A stretch of 62,000 nucleotides of DNA from Nematostella vectensis (GCF_932526225.1 NC_064048.1:7047015-7109014), one strand, 5' to 3'. Counted from the stretch's first letter, positions 31,289-44,040 are shown. Notes: a model not told the origin generated them from the sequence alone. Numbers and translations are program-made.

Positions 31289-32377
31289 AAGAAATTGAAG
31301 CACCCTTTTTTGTAAAAAAAAATTCCTAAATAAACCCAAAGCACCCCTAGGGGATTTCTCTGATTTGTCGTGAAATGTCTCTGTTATTCAAATCTCTATT
31401 TCGGTTACACCTTGAAGACAGCTTTTACAATGTTTCTGATAATAGAGTAACTTGTCCGTATTCCATGCTCTCAGTAAATGGAGAAGGGAGTTTTGCCGAA
31501 GGCTCAAAGAAGGAACCTTATTAAGGTATAATCTAGTCTCAAATCCGTAAGGGCTCTCTTGATATTGTAGTAATCCGAGAAGACCCTAACCTAAAATGTA
31601 CGTCGATGACGCCAAGTGGTTAAGAGGACAGTATACAACAAGACTTAAACCAATATTATACGAAGAAAAATCTGAGAGAATCTGAAAAAAAATTGGAAAT
31701 AAAACAACCATAAAGAAAGAAAGTGTTTTTACTTAATGCTCAACTCATTCATTTTTCATTCATCAAATTGATATTCATTACATCTGAGTTTTTTTATGAT
31801 GAGCTGACAAATTGTCAGAGTGACCATATATATGCAGACAACACGACAAAAACATGACTTGATTTGTGGAGATTGATTGGTTGATGGGAGTAGGAAAAGT
31901 GGAGTCAATCTCTTGATTCTTATTGCATTAAGTGCGGGAAAGATTATCCCCTGATAGCACACTAACTCAGAAATCAGTACTAATACAATATAAACTACTA
32001 ATCTGCGGCCAAACATATGAATTTCGCACAAGTCTAAACTTTACGAGAGATTCATACCTGTTTTTTTTTATTGAGCTAGATGCGAACAATCAGAGATTGT
32101 CTAAATTTGGAAATTTTGAATAGTAATATGAAGGATATTTTTGATAAGAATACTTTTAACAAGATCTTTCTAAATATTGGCCTCGTTGATTTGACAAAAC
32201 GAAATATAAGTATCAATTCGTGTACATCCATATTTTAAAGATTTAAGCGACGTGACTGAAGTGACCTGAGCTGAAAAAGCAAAAGTTGTATATTGCCGGT
32301 GAAGTGTTTTACCGAGTAGTAGCAAATCTCGGGACATAGGAGACCACGATACAAAAACATTAAGAAAATATTGGGGC

Positions 32378-32397
32378 GGGGGGGGGGGGGGGGGGGG
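32378..32397. repeat. Poly-G tract (20)
   Basis: An uninterrupted run of 20 G. Similar long G or C runs occur at 8167-8186, 13005-13019, 14540-14554, 20132-20147, 21572-21592, 27920-27934, 29599-29614 and 58572-58589. The flank (ATTAAGAAAATATTGGGG) matches a repeat also seen near 905-1000. Confidence 0.95.
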
Positions 32398-32499
32398 ACA
32401 GAGCCACGCATCTACGGGTCATTTGCTCCTGAAACCGCAGTGTTTTGTCCCTGCTAATGTTCAATGACTTTGACCATCAAGATCAACCACCATCGCCAT

Positions 32500-32990
32500 C
32501 GACCATACAAAATTTTCATCACTATCATCACTACCATCATCATTATCAAAATCATCGCGTCATCGTCAAATTATTTATTTTCAAATACGAAAACATCATC
32601 GTCACAACTACCATCATTATTAATACTATTATCGTTATCAACAACCTAATATAAGTCATTGTTATTGCCGATGTTGCTACAGGCATATCGAAAAATCATA
32701 ATCACCATTTTCACCATCAACATCAACATCCCAAAACAACAACAACCTTCCACAATCATCGCCAACAATAACACCATTATAACCTTCACAATGATCATCT
32801 TTGTAATCATCATCATCTTCATCGTTATCATAATCATAATCACCATTTTCACCATCGCAATTCCCATCAACATCCCAAAACAACAACAACCTTCCACTAT
32901 CATCGCCAACAATAACATCATTATAACCTTCACAATGATCATCTTTGTAATCATCATCATCTTCATCGTTATCATAATCATAATCAATAT
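32500..32990. repeat. ATC-rich microsatellite with a ~140-bp tandem duplication
   Basis: The block from CACCATTTTCACCATC through CCCAAAACAACAACAACCTT to TCATCGTTATCATAATCATA occurs twice (about 32702-32840 and 32841-32985). Long overlapping ORFs on both strands here are low-complexity artefacts. Confidence 0.9.
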
Positions 32991-33057
32991 TTTCTTTACC
33001 TCTTTCTTTCTCTTCGGTTGTCATTGGCATCACCATTTTACCTGTTGTTTTTTCGCA

Positions 33058-33341
33058 CGTAAAGGGGTTTTAGTTTGTGCCACGAACGATCTACGTGGTA
33101 CCCATTACGTCGGCAGAAATCTCTCCTAGCTATTGGCTAATTAATATACCCTTTACGATTTTGGAAAAGGGTGTCAAGGAACCGAAATTTGTAACATCAC
33201 GTAAAGGGATTTTAGTTTGTGCCAGGAACGATCTACGTGGTACCCATTACGTCGGCAGAAATCTCTCCTAGCTATTGGCTAATTAATATACCCTTTAAGA
33301 TTTTGGAAAAGGGTGTCAAGGAACCGATATTTGTAACATCA
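33058..33341. repeat. 142-bp perfect-like tandem duplication
   Basis: Two copies starting CGTAAAGGGNTTTTAGTTTG at 33058 and 33200, differing at only a few bases. No gene. Confidence 0.9.
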
Positions 33342-34127
33342 CTAGTTTTAACCTGAAAATGTTATATTTTTCATTTGTAACAAACCTTGCTATTCATTTT
33401 CTTACTTTTTTAATTATAGATTTTAATATATGAAAATTGTTATAAACACCCACAGATATACATATTTTCATAATTATTATATGTTCTCATAATTATTAAA
33501 ATCATATAATTGTGTCATATTTTATGACCGCAAATTCATTATAGATTTATGGATAGGCGCATATAGGTCAAAATCACATGATAATTTGCGCTATATACTG
33601 AATATCAAATTATTGTAAAACGCTATAAGCCTGCACTTCACGGTAAATAAAATAGCTTATTTTTCTTAGGGGTCACGGTAACGAATCCTGCATTCTGATT
33701 GGCTAATAAGAGCGGTCCGGAGATTCCAAGTATTTTCAAGACCTCGGTCACGGTATTTCACGATACGGACCTTCACCGGCAAATAACCCCTATTTATATT
33801 GATGATTCGAAGGCTCAACGACTGCTCCGATTTTGTGAAATCTATATTAGTACAAATAAGCGCTATATATTTTTTTTAATCCCCTCATAACCTTGGGGTA
33901 TAACATTCTACTGGATCGGACATATTATGCTTGATGGTAATCTAGTATTTTAAATGTTGTCACGTCCATTTTGATCTCTTGATACTTTTTATCCTTATAC
34001 CCTTCCAAGGTTACACAAACATTAACGTCAAATCGTGACCTTGGGGTATTAAAACCCGCCATTTTGTCACAGACACAATACCAACTTGTAGAAAGCACCC
34101 ATTTCCATTAGCTGATTTGAGATCAGA

Positions 34128-35735
34128 TCCCCTTGATCTCCTCGGGATCAAGCAAGTGCCTGTTGTACAGTAAAACCTGTGTATAACGGACACCAATTGT
34201 ACGAAAAAAGTGTCTGTTGTACAGTGAAACCTGTATATAACGGACACAGAGACCAAGCAAGTGTCTGTTGTAAAGTAAAACCTGTATATAAAGGACACCA
34301 ATGCGACCAAGTAAGTGTCTGTTTTTACAGTAAAATCTGTGTATAACGGACACCCCTGGGATCCAACCAATTGTCTGTTGTACACCAAAACCTCTGTTAA
34401 ACGGACACCCACGGGATACAAGCAAGTGTCTGTTGTACAGTAAAACCTGTATATAACGGACACCTATAGGACCCAAACAAGTGTCTGTTTTGCAGTGAAA
34501 CATGTGTATAAAGGACACAAATGGGACCAAGCAAGTATCCGTTAAACAGTAAAACCTCTGTTAAACGGACACCCACGGGACACAAGCGTCTGTTGTACAG
34601 TAAAACCTGTATATAACGGACACCCTCGGTACCAAGCAAGTGTTTGTTGTGCAGTGAAACCTGTGTATAACAGACACCCTCGGTACCAAGGAAGTGTCTG
34701 TTGTACAGTAAAACCTGTGTATAACGGACACCCTCGGTACCTAGGAAGTGTCTGTTGTACAGTAAAACCTGTGTATAACGGGCACACTCGGTACCAAGCA
34801 AGTGTCTCTTGTGCAGTAAAACCTGTGTGTAACGGACACCCTCGGTACCTAGGGAGTGTCTGTTGTACAATAAAACCTGTGTATAACGGACACACTCGGT
34901 ACCAAGCAAGTGTCTGTTGTACAGTAAAACCTGTGTATAACGGGCACACTTGGTACCAAGCAAGTGTCTGTTGTACATTAAAACCTGTGTATAACGGACA
35001 CCCTCAGTACCAAGCAAGTGTCTGTTGTGCAGTAAAACCTGTGTGTAACGGACACCCTCGGTACCTAGGGAGTGTCTGTTGTACAATAAAACCTATGTAT
35101 AACGGGCACAATCGGTACCAAGCAAGTGTCTGTTGTGCAGTAAAACCTGTGTGTTACGGACACCCTCGGTACCAAGCAAGTGTCTGTTGTACAGTAAAAC
35201 CTGTGTATAACGGACACCCTCGGTACCAAGCAAGTGTCTGTTGTGCAGTAAAACCTGTGTGTAACGGACACCCTCGGTACCTAGGAAGTGTCTGTTGTAC
35301 AGTAAAACCTGTAACGGGCACAATCGGTACCAAGCAAGTGTCTGTTGTACAGTAAAACCTGTGTATAACGGGCACACTTGGTACCAAGCAAGTGTCTGTT
35401 GTACATTAAAACCTGTGTATAACGGACACCCTCAGTACCAAGCAAGTGTCTGTTGTGCAGTAAAACCTGTGTGTAACGGACACCCTCGGTACCTAGGGAG
35501 TGTCTGTTGTACAATAAAACCTATGTATAACGGGCACAATCGGTACCAAGCAAGTGTCTGTTGTACAGTAAAACCTGTGTATAACGGGCACACTTGGTAC
35601 CAAGCAAGTGTCTGTTGTACAGTAAAACGTACAACAACTTACCCATTGTATATCAGTACTGTATATAACGGACACCCGTGGGTCACAAGTAAGAGTTCGT
35701 TTATAGAGTTAAACCTGGATATAGGACAGCTATGA
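34128..35735 (-). repeat. 54-bp minisatellite array 2, inverted relative to array 1
   Basis: About 29 copies of the 54-bp unit. The copies are more uniform in the middle (34.6-35.6 kb) and degenerate at the ends. A four-unit block at about 34915-35130 recurs nearly unchanged about 428 bp later (35345-35560), so there is a higher-order repeat of roughly eight units. Long open frames on both strands are by-products of the 54-bp period. Confidence 0.95.
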
Positions 35736-35759
35736 GACCCAAGCAATGGGAAATCGAAA

Positions 35760-36190
35760 ATGACCGTCATCACTAGGGACGTCAGTTAATGGAGCGCCGG
35801 AGCCAGGCTCAACGGTCGTTCATAAATTATATCGTACGAGTACGCGTAACATGCTACGATAGCACATGTATGACTGAATATGTTTATCGTGATATACCTC
35901 ACTATAAGCGTTCTCGTTGGTCGTTACCCACCTATATAAAGCGCCACACCCAAAGTAAAGTCATTCGCTCTAAACCTACCGTTAAGCTTCAACTACTGTA
36001 ACGATAAATTTTGCCCACCCTCCCTGCCCTTTTGCTGACATGTTTATTTGCGTGTACAGGCAGTGTTAGCTTGGAGATCAATTGTAAATAAATATTTACC
36101 TCATTGGAATAAACCGGGGAGTATTTCAGAGAGTCTACGATTAGTTCTGTCTGACGACTTCCCCAAGCAGAGTTTGTTTGCTATAAGGTG
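35760..36190 (+). promoter_or_regulatory. Possible promoter with 5' exon, or a solo LTR
   Basis: CTATATAAAG at 35932-35941, AATAAA-like motifs near 36090-36112, then a TATTTCAG acceptor-like site and a strong donor GCTATAAG/GTGAGT near 36188. This fits either a 5' exon of a downstream plus-strand gene (perhaps the one at 41391) or the U3-R-U5 layout of a solo LTR. No terminal repeat partner or coding domain was found, so neither is shown. Confidence 0.25.
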
Positions 36191-36199
36191 AGTTTGTGC

Positions 36200-37800
36200 G
36201 TTTGTGGAACAGCCAATACTGTCGTCCGATCCTTCACGCGGAATTTAGGGGAGATGAGTGAGGTCTAAATGTCATATGCTTACACTACAGCTGCTACGTT
36301 ACTCGATAGTCGTCACGTCACGCTAAATTGCTTTTGATGGGTTTGTCTCAGCCCCCCTCCATCCTGACATAATCGTGCCTAGTATTGCCACTGTGTTGCA
36401 AAGCGGGCATTTGCTTTCTATGCGTAAAGGGGCAACCTGAATATGAAGGACATCCGCAAGCATCGGTGAAGCATACAACGCTGCATAGCAGCGTTGGGAT
36501 ACACGAATATTTTCAGTAATTGCATTCCATAATAGTCCAAGAACCCCTTACCTTGTATCTTTTACTCTATTGTATAGCGCTGGCGTCTATCTACAATCTG
36601 AAAAAAAGTTTCAATACATACATCATAAGTAAAGTATTTTAAAAATAAAAAAAACCCTGCAAAATAAAGGTTTTTTTAGAAATGTACAACACGACTACGG
36701 CCCCCTTATCTAAGGTTCTCATATTTGCAAAGCTAGCACGAACACTTATTAGATGAAAGTGAGTTTTGCAAAATCCTCAATCTTTCTTGAAAAAAGATTG
36801 ACGTACGATTCTGAATCACTTCTGCGCGCAGATAAGGTGGGGGAGGGGGTGGGGGTCGATGCTTTGTTTTCGATTTGTATGGTTGAGAATGGAAAGGGTC
36901 ATGATAAAATACTGTCCACCTCCACAATTAAAATTGTTGTTTGAAGCTTTAAAAAAAAGTTATAATAAACGTTTGAATTTTCCATTCAGCATTCGCCTTA
37001 CCTACCCGTCCCCGTTGAACAGTATCTTTTTCTCTGAACTCGTTGTTAAAAGTACTCTATCCTTTCTTAGCGTTAGAATAGCGAACTCATCAAGTTACCT
37101 ACTCTATTTACGTCTGACAAGGGGAGGGTATCGAAGTATTTAAGTGGTAGACTTCTTTATTTCTTCATTGCATCCTGCAATACCCTCAAGCTAAATGGCT
37201 TCTGGCTCCGTGATAGGTAAGAACGAGTAGTATATTAAGGGAGAGTAAAAACTCATCTAGGGGTACTTGCACTGTTAAAGTGTGTTTTAGTGTTATGTGA
37301 GAAAGCTCGAGAACAGTCAAAATCATATGCGGCATATCAAAATTACCATCAAGGTTTATTTCTAAATGAACTATGATTTTCCAGATCAATACTTTGAGTC
37401 TCACATCATCAAGCGGATGGAAATGGATAAAAATAAACAGTTGAAACACGAACTCGGATAACGGACTGAACTAACAACTCATTTCCTAGAGAACAATTTT
37501 CAGTCATTTCTACTCCAATTACTCAAACTTTCATTTCCTTTGAAGGTTCGACTTAGCTAAGTGCCACTAAGTACATTTAGGATTCGGCAAGGGCTCTTCA
37601 TTTATTGAAACCTTGAAATTGTATTACACACAAGGAGATAACCAGAAGGGGCTTGGCTGGGCTTCCCCCTCCCTCCAGTTTTCTTAATGTCTTTATATTG
37701 TGCCCCTAGTATTGCGAGGCCTGTGACGGTCTTTCTGTATATAACCCATTTAAAAGAAAATAGCGTCATTTTTTATTTCTTAGTCTACTTCGCCGTTCTG
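36200..37800. other. No gene recognised
   Basis: AT-rich DNA with short ORFs on both strands; none has a recognisable motif, signal peptide or convincing splice sites. Confidence 0.5.
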
Positions 37801-37805
37801 ACCTC

Positions 37806-38097
37806 GCATTGCGTGAAAAAAGTAAAAACGCATTGCGTGACAAAAGTAAAAACGCATTGCGGGACAAAAGTAAAAACGCATTGCGGGACAAAAGTAAAAA
37901 CGCATTGCGGGACAAAAGTAAAAACGCATTGAGTGACAAAAGCGAAAAAGAATTGCGTGACAAAAATAAAAACGCATTGCGTGACAAAAGTAAGAACGCA
38001 TTGAGTGACAAAAGCGAAAACGAATTGCGTGACAAAAATAAGAACGCATTGCGTGACAAAGGTAAGATGGCATTGAGTGACAGAAGTAAGAACAACT
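37806..38097. repeat. 24-bp minisatellite
   Basis: About twelve copies of CATTGCGTGACAAAAGTAAA plus four bases (AACG). The 24-bp period keeps frames open on both strands, giving false 108-128 residue ORFs. Confidence 0.95.
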
Positions 38098-38784
38098 GCG
38101 TATGTGACTACAAAGATGAAGAAAACAAAAAATAATAACGTTGTTTTGTTTGACAGTCTTTTTCATATTTAATTTTTTCTAGTACATGCATGATCAAGTG
38201 CCTATTTATATCTCTAGCGTACGATTGGAACAATAGAAAGAAGGAAAACACTTAATTTATAACTTTTACCATAACAGCCTTTAAAATTTTTATAACCTTG
38301 ACCGTGATAACCAAAACAAACATTTTTATCCTCCTACGAGTTCTTTTCAATCAAAATTATCACCTTTTAGGTTATGCAGCATCCTACGTGTTTCGTTAAC
38401 CTATGGCCATTTTTTTTTATTTTCATCTTTTTAATCAGAATAATTTTTCACATGACTCTTATTTTTCACTTAAGGTCGAGAAGTGTAGCAGCCTGGTTGT
38501 TAGGTTTAACGAAACTAGGTCGATTTCTCATTCTATTGTATTCCGGTTCTCCAACTTTTTTCCCATTGTTTCGGTGCATCAATCCAATAAGGTGACATCT
38601 TCTGAGAGATGCTACACGACGCCAACAAAGGACATCCTTGGAGCCCAGGAGGACACGACACACGGTAAAAAAAACGCAATTTTCTAAAAGGCCCTCCTCA
38701 TCCCGTAATTTCTACCCACCAAAAGAAACCAAAATACTTCCTTAAAGGGTTTTCAAGGCCTTTTCAAGTCCACGTAAGGATTCC

Positions 38785-38946
38785 AGTGGCGTAGGCAAGG
38801 GGTGGCCCAGGGGGCCCAGCCCCCTCCCTTCTAGCAGCCAAAAGTTCAGTAAATGTAGGAGACATTATCTAAAACACAGGAGACAATAATGCCTTGAAAG
38901 GGCCTTTTGGGCCCCCATCCTGCTAAAAAGCCTGGCTACGCCGCTG
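38785..38946. mobile_element. GGCGTAGCCAGG foldback repeat, copy 4
   Basis: Starts CCAGTGGCGTAGGCAAGG and ends GCCTGGCTACGCCGCTGG. The interior matches copy 1 (GACATTATCTAAAACACAGG). Intergenic. Confidence 0.65.
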
Positions 38947-38949
38947 GAT

Positions 38950-41270
38950 TCCCAACTTACACCATTTATCATTCATTCAAGGATGGCAAAAAAAAATGGA
39001 ATGTAAGATCGTAATAAGCAATTGGAAAAAAACGCAAAATAAATAACCGAGAAGCCCAGCTTAGGGTCTGCAGGGGATGGGGTGGGGGTACAACGGGTAG
39101 GGTGCAGAAGGGCACTAGCCTAGGTGCATTTAGCCTAGGTGCATTCACAATATTCTCTTTCGACATTGATTTGGGGAAAACTTCGCCGTAAGAATATTAA
39201 TGAGATAAGAAGAGGGGCAAAATATCTTATGGCGGTAAAGATAAGAATTTCGATATTGATAATTTACAAAGAAGTTGTTTAAAATGATACACAAAAAGAA
39301 AAGAATGAACTTTCGGCAAAGAGTCGAAAAGAGCGTAAAGGCTGATTTAGTTTAGAGGTAAACATGTACCCAGTAGTCATGTTCAGTGTAAGATATGTAA
39401 ATCTATGAAAATTATTTTGGTGTATATCATTTTGGTATTTTGGTGCTGCCATATAATACAAAAATCACTATCTTGAAGCAGACCAAACTTTTAGGCGAGC
39501 CACACCATCACCGGCAAGGCGTCGATGAGGCGGGCACAGACATAAGCGGGCACCGCATAACGTTACATGACAGCATGCTATGTTAAAAAACACCATTAAC
39601 AAAATAAAAAACTTCAAACATGATTGCTCAAACGGAAAATAAGAGCATGAAAAGGTATAACAAAAATCTAGCGAGTAACACGCAGTAATTGCTCACTACA
39701 TATATCGTGGATAGTTATTTCAATTTTCCTTCGAATGACATCTTTGTTTTATGGCCGCGATTATTGTTATTTTAAGGGAGGGTTAAATGAAAGCATAACA
39801 GAGGAATGGTTTAGTAAGATTGCAAATCTTGCGTACTCACCCTAACCCTTCATCTGTATAGTATTAAACGGAAAATAGAATGTCCATGACGTCATTACAT
39901 TGACGTATGAAATTAGTCTTCTGGCCTGATGCATGATATGGGAAATGAACAATGCCTTGTAAAAATGACGCTATTGAGAGATGTTAAAACACATGCACTT
40001 ATGGTATCTCTTATATATTAGCTTGCCAACTTGTTCAGCAAATCTAAGGTGCGAAACATGCATCTGATTATGTGGGTATGTTCTTGCGGATTGTAAAAAG
40101 CGTTTAAGATAACAAAAAGGCGGCATCGTAAAAAAAGGGGGAATAATAAAAAGAGATTTATTCGTAAATCATTTAAATGAATGGCATTTCTTGCAAATAA
40201 ATAAAGGATTTCTTGAGTTCCTACACCCTGTATTTCTATTATATTAATGCTTCTCCTCAATATTTTTTTCAAATTGGACAACGTAAAATATGATAAGCTA
40301 ATTGTTTATTCCCATTTGTTTAGTTGCTGTGACGTCATCGTCCTTTTCATCATGCGATAGGCATGCAAACGTGTAGAATATTTTAAAAAGAGTGCAAATC
40401 CTTCTTCTTTCCAGTTTATTTCCAGTGTTTATTGAGTTTGCCACTTGCATGCAAACAAAATTTCACTCGTGTATTACTTTATTAGTTCGCGTGTTTTCGT
40501 GATTTGCGATTATTCAAAAGAAATCGTAACTAAGATACACTTATCGGAAAGCCAAGTAAATTCGTTTCCTGTCACAGTTATTAATATAAAAAAACTTAGA
40601 AATAGTTCAACTTAGAAATAATTCAATTTCCATCGTCTATATTTTTCTAGTAGCAAATTCATGTCAAGATCGCATTCAGAAAAAATCCTCTCTATACTGC
40701 AAAATTAGAATTGCATTTGACAAAAAAGAAATCACTGTTTTTGTAAACAATATGATAAGAAAATGAATATTTATTTGTCGGATGTAAAGGTAGTGATAAA
40801 TCTTTGGTTATAAAAGCGTTGTTATGAATTTGAAGAAAGGCATATCTAAGATTAACCGCGTAAGGACAAACAGCGGGCAAAAACGAAGGGTAAGTCTTGG
40901 AAACACAATCTTCCTACACTGGCGTAAGAAGCGGGAATACTAAAAGGTCTCAGGATGTTTACATTTATTTTATACAATTCTTTATTAAGCTAAAAATGAT
41001 TTATGCATTTGTATGAGTTGAAGCGTATTTCGCGCATTTTTTTGCGGGAAGCAATCGATACTGGGAAACAAAATATATTTTTTAATAGAAGCGATGAAAT
41101 TGCATAAAGCGGTTTTTTGTGAAAAAAGGGGTTGTATGACTGTTGCATACATCTTGGGCCGTTTTGCCTTAATCATCCTTTTCATCGTAAAAAAACACTA
41201 AAAAGCAAATTCAACACAAATAGGGAAATCATCCGTAAGACTAGATTGGCCGTATAATTATTGTATATAG
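38950..41270. other. No gene recognised
   Basis: AT-rich intergenic DNA. I see no splice-supported exon, RNA gene or repeat array. Confidence 0.5.
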
Positions 41271-41273
41271 AAC

Positions 41274-41281
41274 TATAAAAT
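41274..41281 (+). promoter_or_regulatory. Possible TATA box of the candidate secreted-protein gene
   Basis: TATAAAAT, 110 bases upstream of the ATG at 41391. It would give a 5' UTR of about 85 bases. An alternative is that the CTTTGCTTTAG just before the ATG is a splice acceptor for an upstream noncoding exon. Confidence 0.3.
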
Positions 41282-41390
41282 ACGCTAATCCGTTTGCAGA
41301 CATTTAACGTTTAATTTTCACTTGTTCTGTTGTTCCTCACCCACTGGCTTTGTTTTACTGACTTAACTGTCTTTGCTTTAGCGGCTGCTA

Positions 41391-43071
41391 ATGTTTCTAT
41401 TGTTGTTGTTGCTACTAATCTTGTTGGCTATTGCTGCCTCTGGTAAGTATTGCTTTTATTGTTCTGAAGTTGCAATAGGCGGCCTGCGCTGAAAAAAAAT
41501 CACGTGACTTTTTGGGTGGCAAACTAGCGCTCGCGTTCCGGTTTTTGCGTCAAAATAACAACAACAAAAAACAACATAATAAGCGCTTACGAATCAGCCA
41601 AAAAGGTTCTATGTCTTATTTTCTTTGAAAAATGTTATTTTTCCCGTCTCTCTTTTGCGTGCTGGCTGCAAGCCATTTATGTGTTTTTTTTGGCTTGAGT
41701 TTGCCATTGTAAAACTAACCCTAAGAGATTGAGGGTTTTACAGACTCCCAGCGCCACACTACTAACCGCTCAGTCTTTCAGCAAATCTTATCCATAACGC
41801 TTTATTAGCACCTCATCTATCAATTTATAGTATGCAGATGCAAAGAATAACAAGGTGGCTGATACTCTTATATAGCATTTCAGTATTATTTGATATGTTC
41901 TATTACAAATTACCAGAACAAAGAACATGGTCGTCATAGGTTATTTTGTTTCAGAGAAAGGGAGGGAGGGGGGAGCTATTCTAATCTGCTGGGGAATCCC
42001 CGAGGTCGCAATGCATGGTGGTTATCCGGCGAGCACTTCACACATGATCATGGAAACTCGCGGCACGCTTCGCTATAATATATGTAAACCTGAAGTGGAT
42101 GTCCATTAATAGCGCAATTTCCATCGTTTTACTTAACAACATTTTCCATTTAAACCTTTTATCTTCCCATTAGATACATTATCCTTTCCCTAGCCCTTTC
42201 TGTACTCACGATTCTGCTCACAGTTAACGATCAATATACAAATAAGCACGGAAACTGACAAAATATAGACTTCAGATGAGGTCCTCACTTTACAGAGTAT
42301 TCAAGATAACTCTGATAACAGCAATGTGGATTTTAGACCGGTAAAAGTGCGATTACTGAGAGTTTTCATTTATCCGTTAATTGCTCTAAGGATAAGTAGC
42401 GGGATCTCCGGATCACTGATTTAATAATTTGTGTTTTGCTTTGAATCCGGGTGAGAAAGCGTGACAAGACGAGTACATGCGTCACATTTAATAAAAAGAA
42501 AATACTTAAATTATAGTCATATTGGAAAGCTTGATAAAAGAAGAACAAGAAAACCCTCTCTGGTTTAAGGTTCGACGGGGTGGACGGCATAGTCCATCAT
42601 AATAGAATTAAAAAATAAAAATAAAAGCGGTTTGTCATAGAAAAGATTAAATTTGACTGACTTTCTAAAAACAAGCAACGCACAGAGCTAGATTATGATA
42701 TATACCATGGGTATTTATTTCGTTAATGGCCAAGGCGTAAATTAGATTTATGTACGAAAACAAGATTCTCCTTATTCTCGCCTCTTTTCTACTCTTTATA
42801 CTTGTTTCCACAAAATCCATCTTTCCTTTGTCCTCATTTTTTAAATACAGTGACATCTCTATCACATGGTCACTCTTCCCAATGTCCAGTTATATTGGCA
42901 AACACTATATTTCATACCACCAGCGGCGGCCACGCCTTCTATGAGTCGCAATCACCATTATCATCGTCCCAGTATGCATTCTCATCATCAATCCTAAAAT
43001 CCCTTTGTGAGCAGAATGGTCTTAAAAGTAAACATGTTACTGTGGAAACTTGTCCTAAAACAAGCGAATAA
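41391..43071 (+). CDS. Candidate small secreted protein, two exons, 90 residues, unknown family
   Basis: Exon 1 (41391-41442) starts ATG and encodes MFLLLLLLLILLAIAAS, a textbook signal peptide, ending in phase 1 at GTAAGT. Exon 2 (42851-43071) follows a long T/C-rich tract and ATACAG, starts in the matching phase, and runs 72 codons to a stop. The mature part is serine-rich with three cysteines (SSQCPVIL, KSLCEQNG, VETCPKTSE). A TATAAAAT box lies at 41274-41281 and an AATAAA at 43178-43183. I do not recognise the family. The hydrophobic run could be chance in a TTG-rich stretch, and extra exons in the 1.4-kb intron cannot be excluded, but signal peptide, phase, acceptor and poly(A) signal agree. 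Confidence 0.45.
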
Positions 43072-43177
43072 TTGACCTATGTGAAATTTGCGGCGGCTTT
43101 TAATGCACGGTATTCCGTAATTTCAATTTTATTGCTTTTCTATTTAGCCCTTATCAAGAAGACTACCTTTAGCGCTC

Positions 43178-43183
43178 AATAAA
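43178..43183 (+). terminator. Polyadenylation signal of the candidate secreted-protein gene
   Basis: AATAAA 107 bases downstream of the stop codon at 43071. Confidence 0.4.
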
Positions 43184-43903
43184 GGTACCAAGTGTGCCCC
43201 AAAAAGTTTATCAATACCGCGCATTTCCAGCTTCTCTGATAATAATCTGACATATTAGCATATGGAGAGAGAGAGCGTGGAATTGTCAGAGGGAGAGCAA
43301 AATTACAGGCAATCAGTTATCTTGAAGTCGAGGTGCGGGTAACATACGCAGCTAAGGTAAGCTGTTTATATCGAATATAAACTCTTTTTTATAAGAACGT
43401 CTAGCCTGAGATTTCATCAAATTTTTAGAACGTGCTAAAAACAAACCGAGGCTCAGATAGCAGAATTTTTATTTTTTTTTTTTTTGTACTGATGCCTTCT
43501 AAAATGCGGAATCAAATTGTGCACATAGTAACAACCTTATTATTGCGATTGATCATTTAGTGTAATTCTCTTCCTTACAATTCAATTGGGTATTATATTC
43601 TTTTATACACTAAAATTTAAGAACATCGTTAAGACACAATATTTAGCCTTAATAAAATGTTCCAAAAATATAAGAACGGACCAACCTCAACATAAAATTA
43701 GACCCTTTTTTAAAAAAAAAAGAATGTATACATGCATCCTTTTAAAATACAGGTATTGTTGGACACATAAGGATAAAATCACGAATGGCCGAACATTTTT
43801 TCCCCTTGCGCTTTTACTTTATCTTATTTTTTCGCCCACTGCTGCGATGTTCAATATTTTGGAGACACTCGTGATTAGAATCATTTTCAACTGCTAACCG
43901 CTT

Positions 43904-44040
43904 TCTGGCTCCCGTCATTCAAACTAACGGCCTGATAGCATGACGCTCTTTTATTGGCCAGCAAAACAAAACCAATTCATTGCTAGCCAATAAAAACGCG
44001 TCTTCAAGGATTTTGAATGATAGAAGCCAGAAGGCAATAA
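43904..44040. mobile_element. Small foldback element (TTCTGGCT...AGCCAGAA)
   Basis: CTTTCTGGCTCCCGTCATTC at the left is inverted as GAATGATAGAAGCCAGAAGG at the right. A related single flank (GGAAGCCAGAAAGCAATTAA) lies at 22276-22300 with the shared phrase AAAACGCGTC nearby. Confidence 0.55.

Noticed and set aside
32646-33129. Ile/Met- or Asp-rich ORFs of 113-156 residues
   Set aside because: ATC-type low-complexity repeat with a tandem duplication; no domain.
34011-35735. Up to 233-residue repetitive ORFs on both strands
   Set aside because: Same 54-bp minisatellite; frames open on both strands and no start, splice or domain support.
37766-38166. ORFs of 108-128 residues rich in K/N or F/R
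   Set aside because: 24-bp minisatellite open on both strands.
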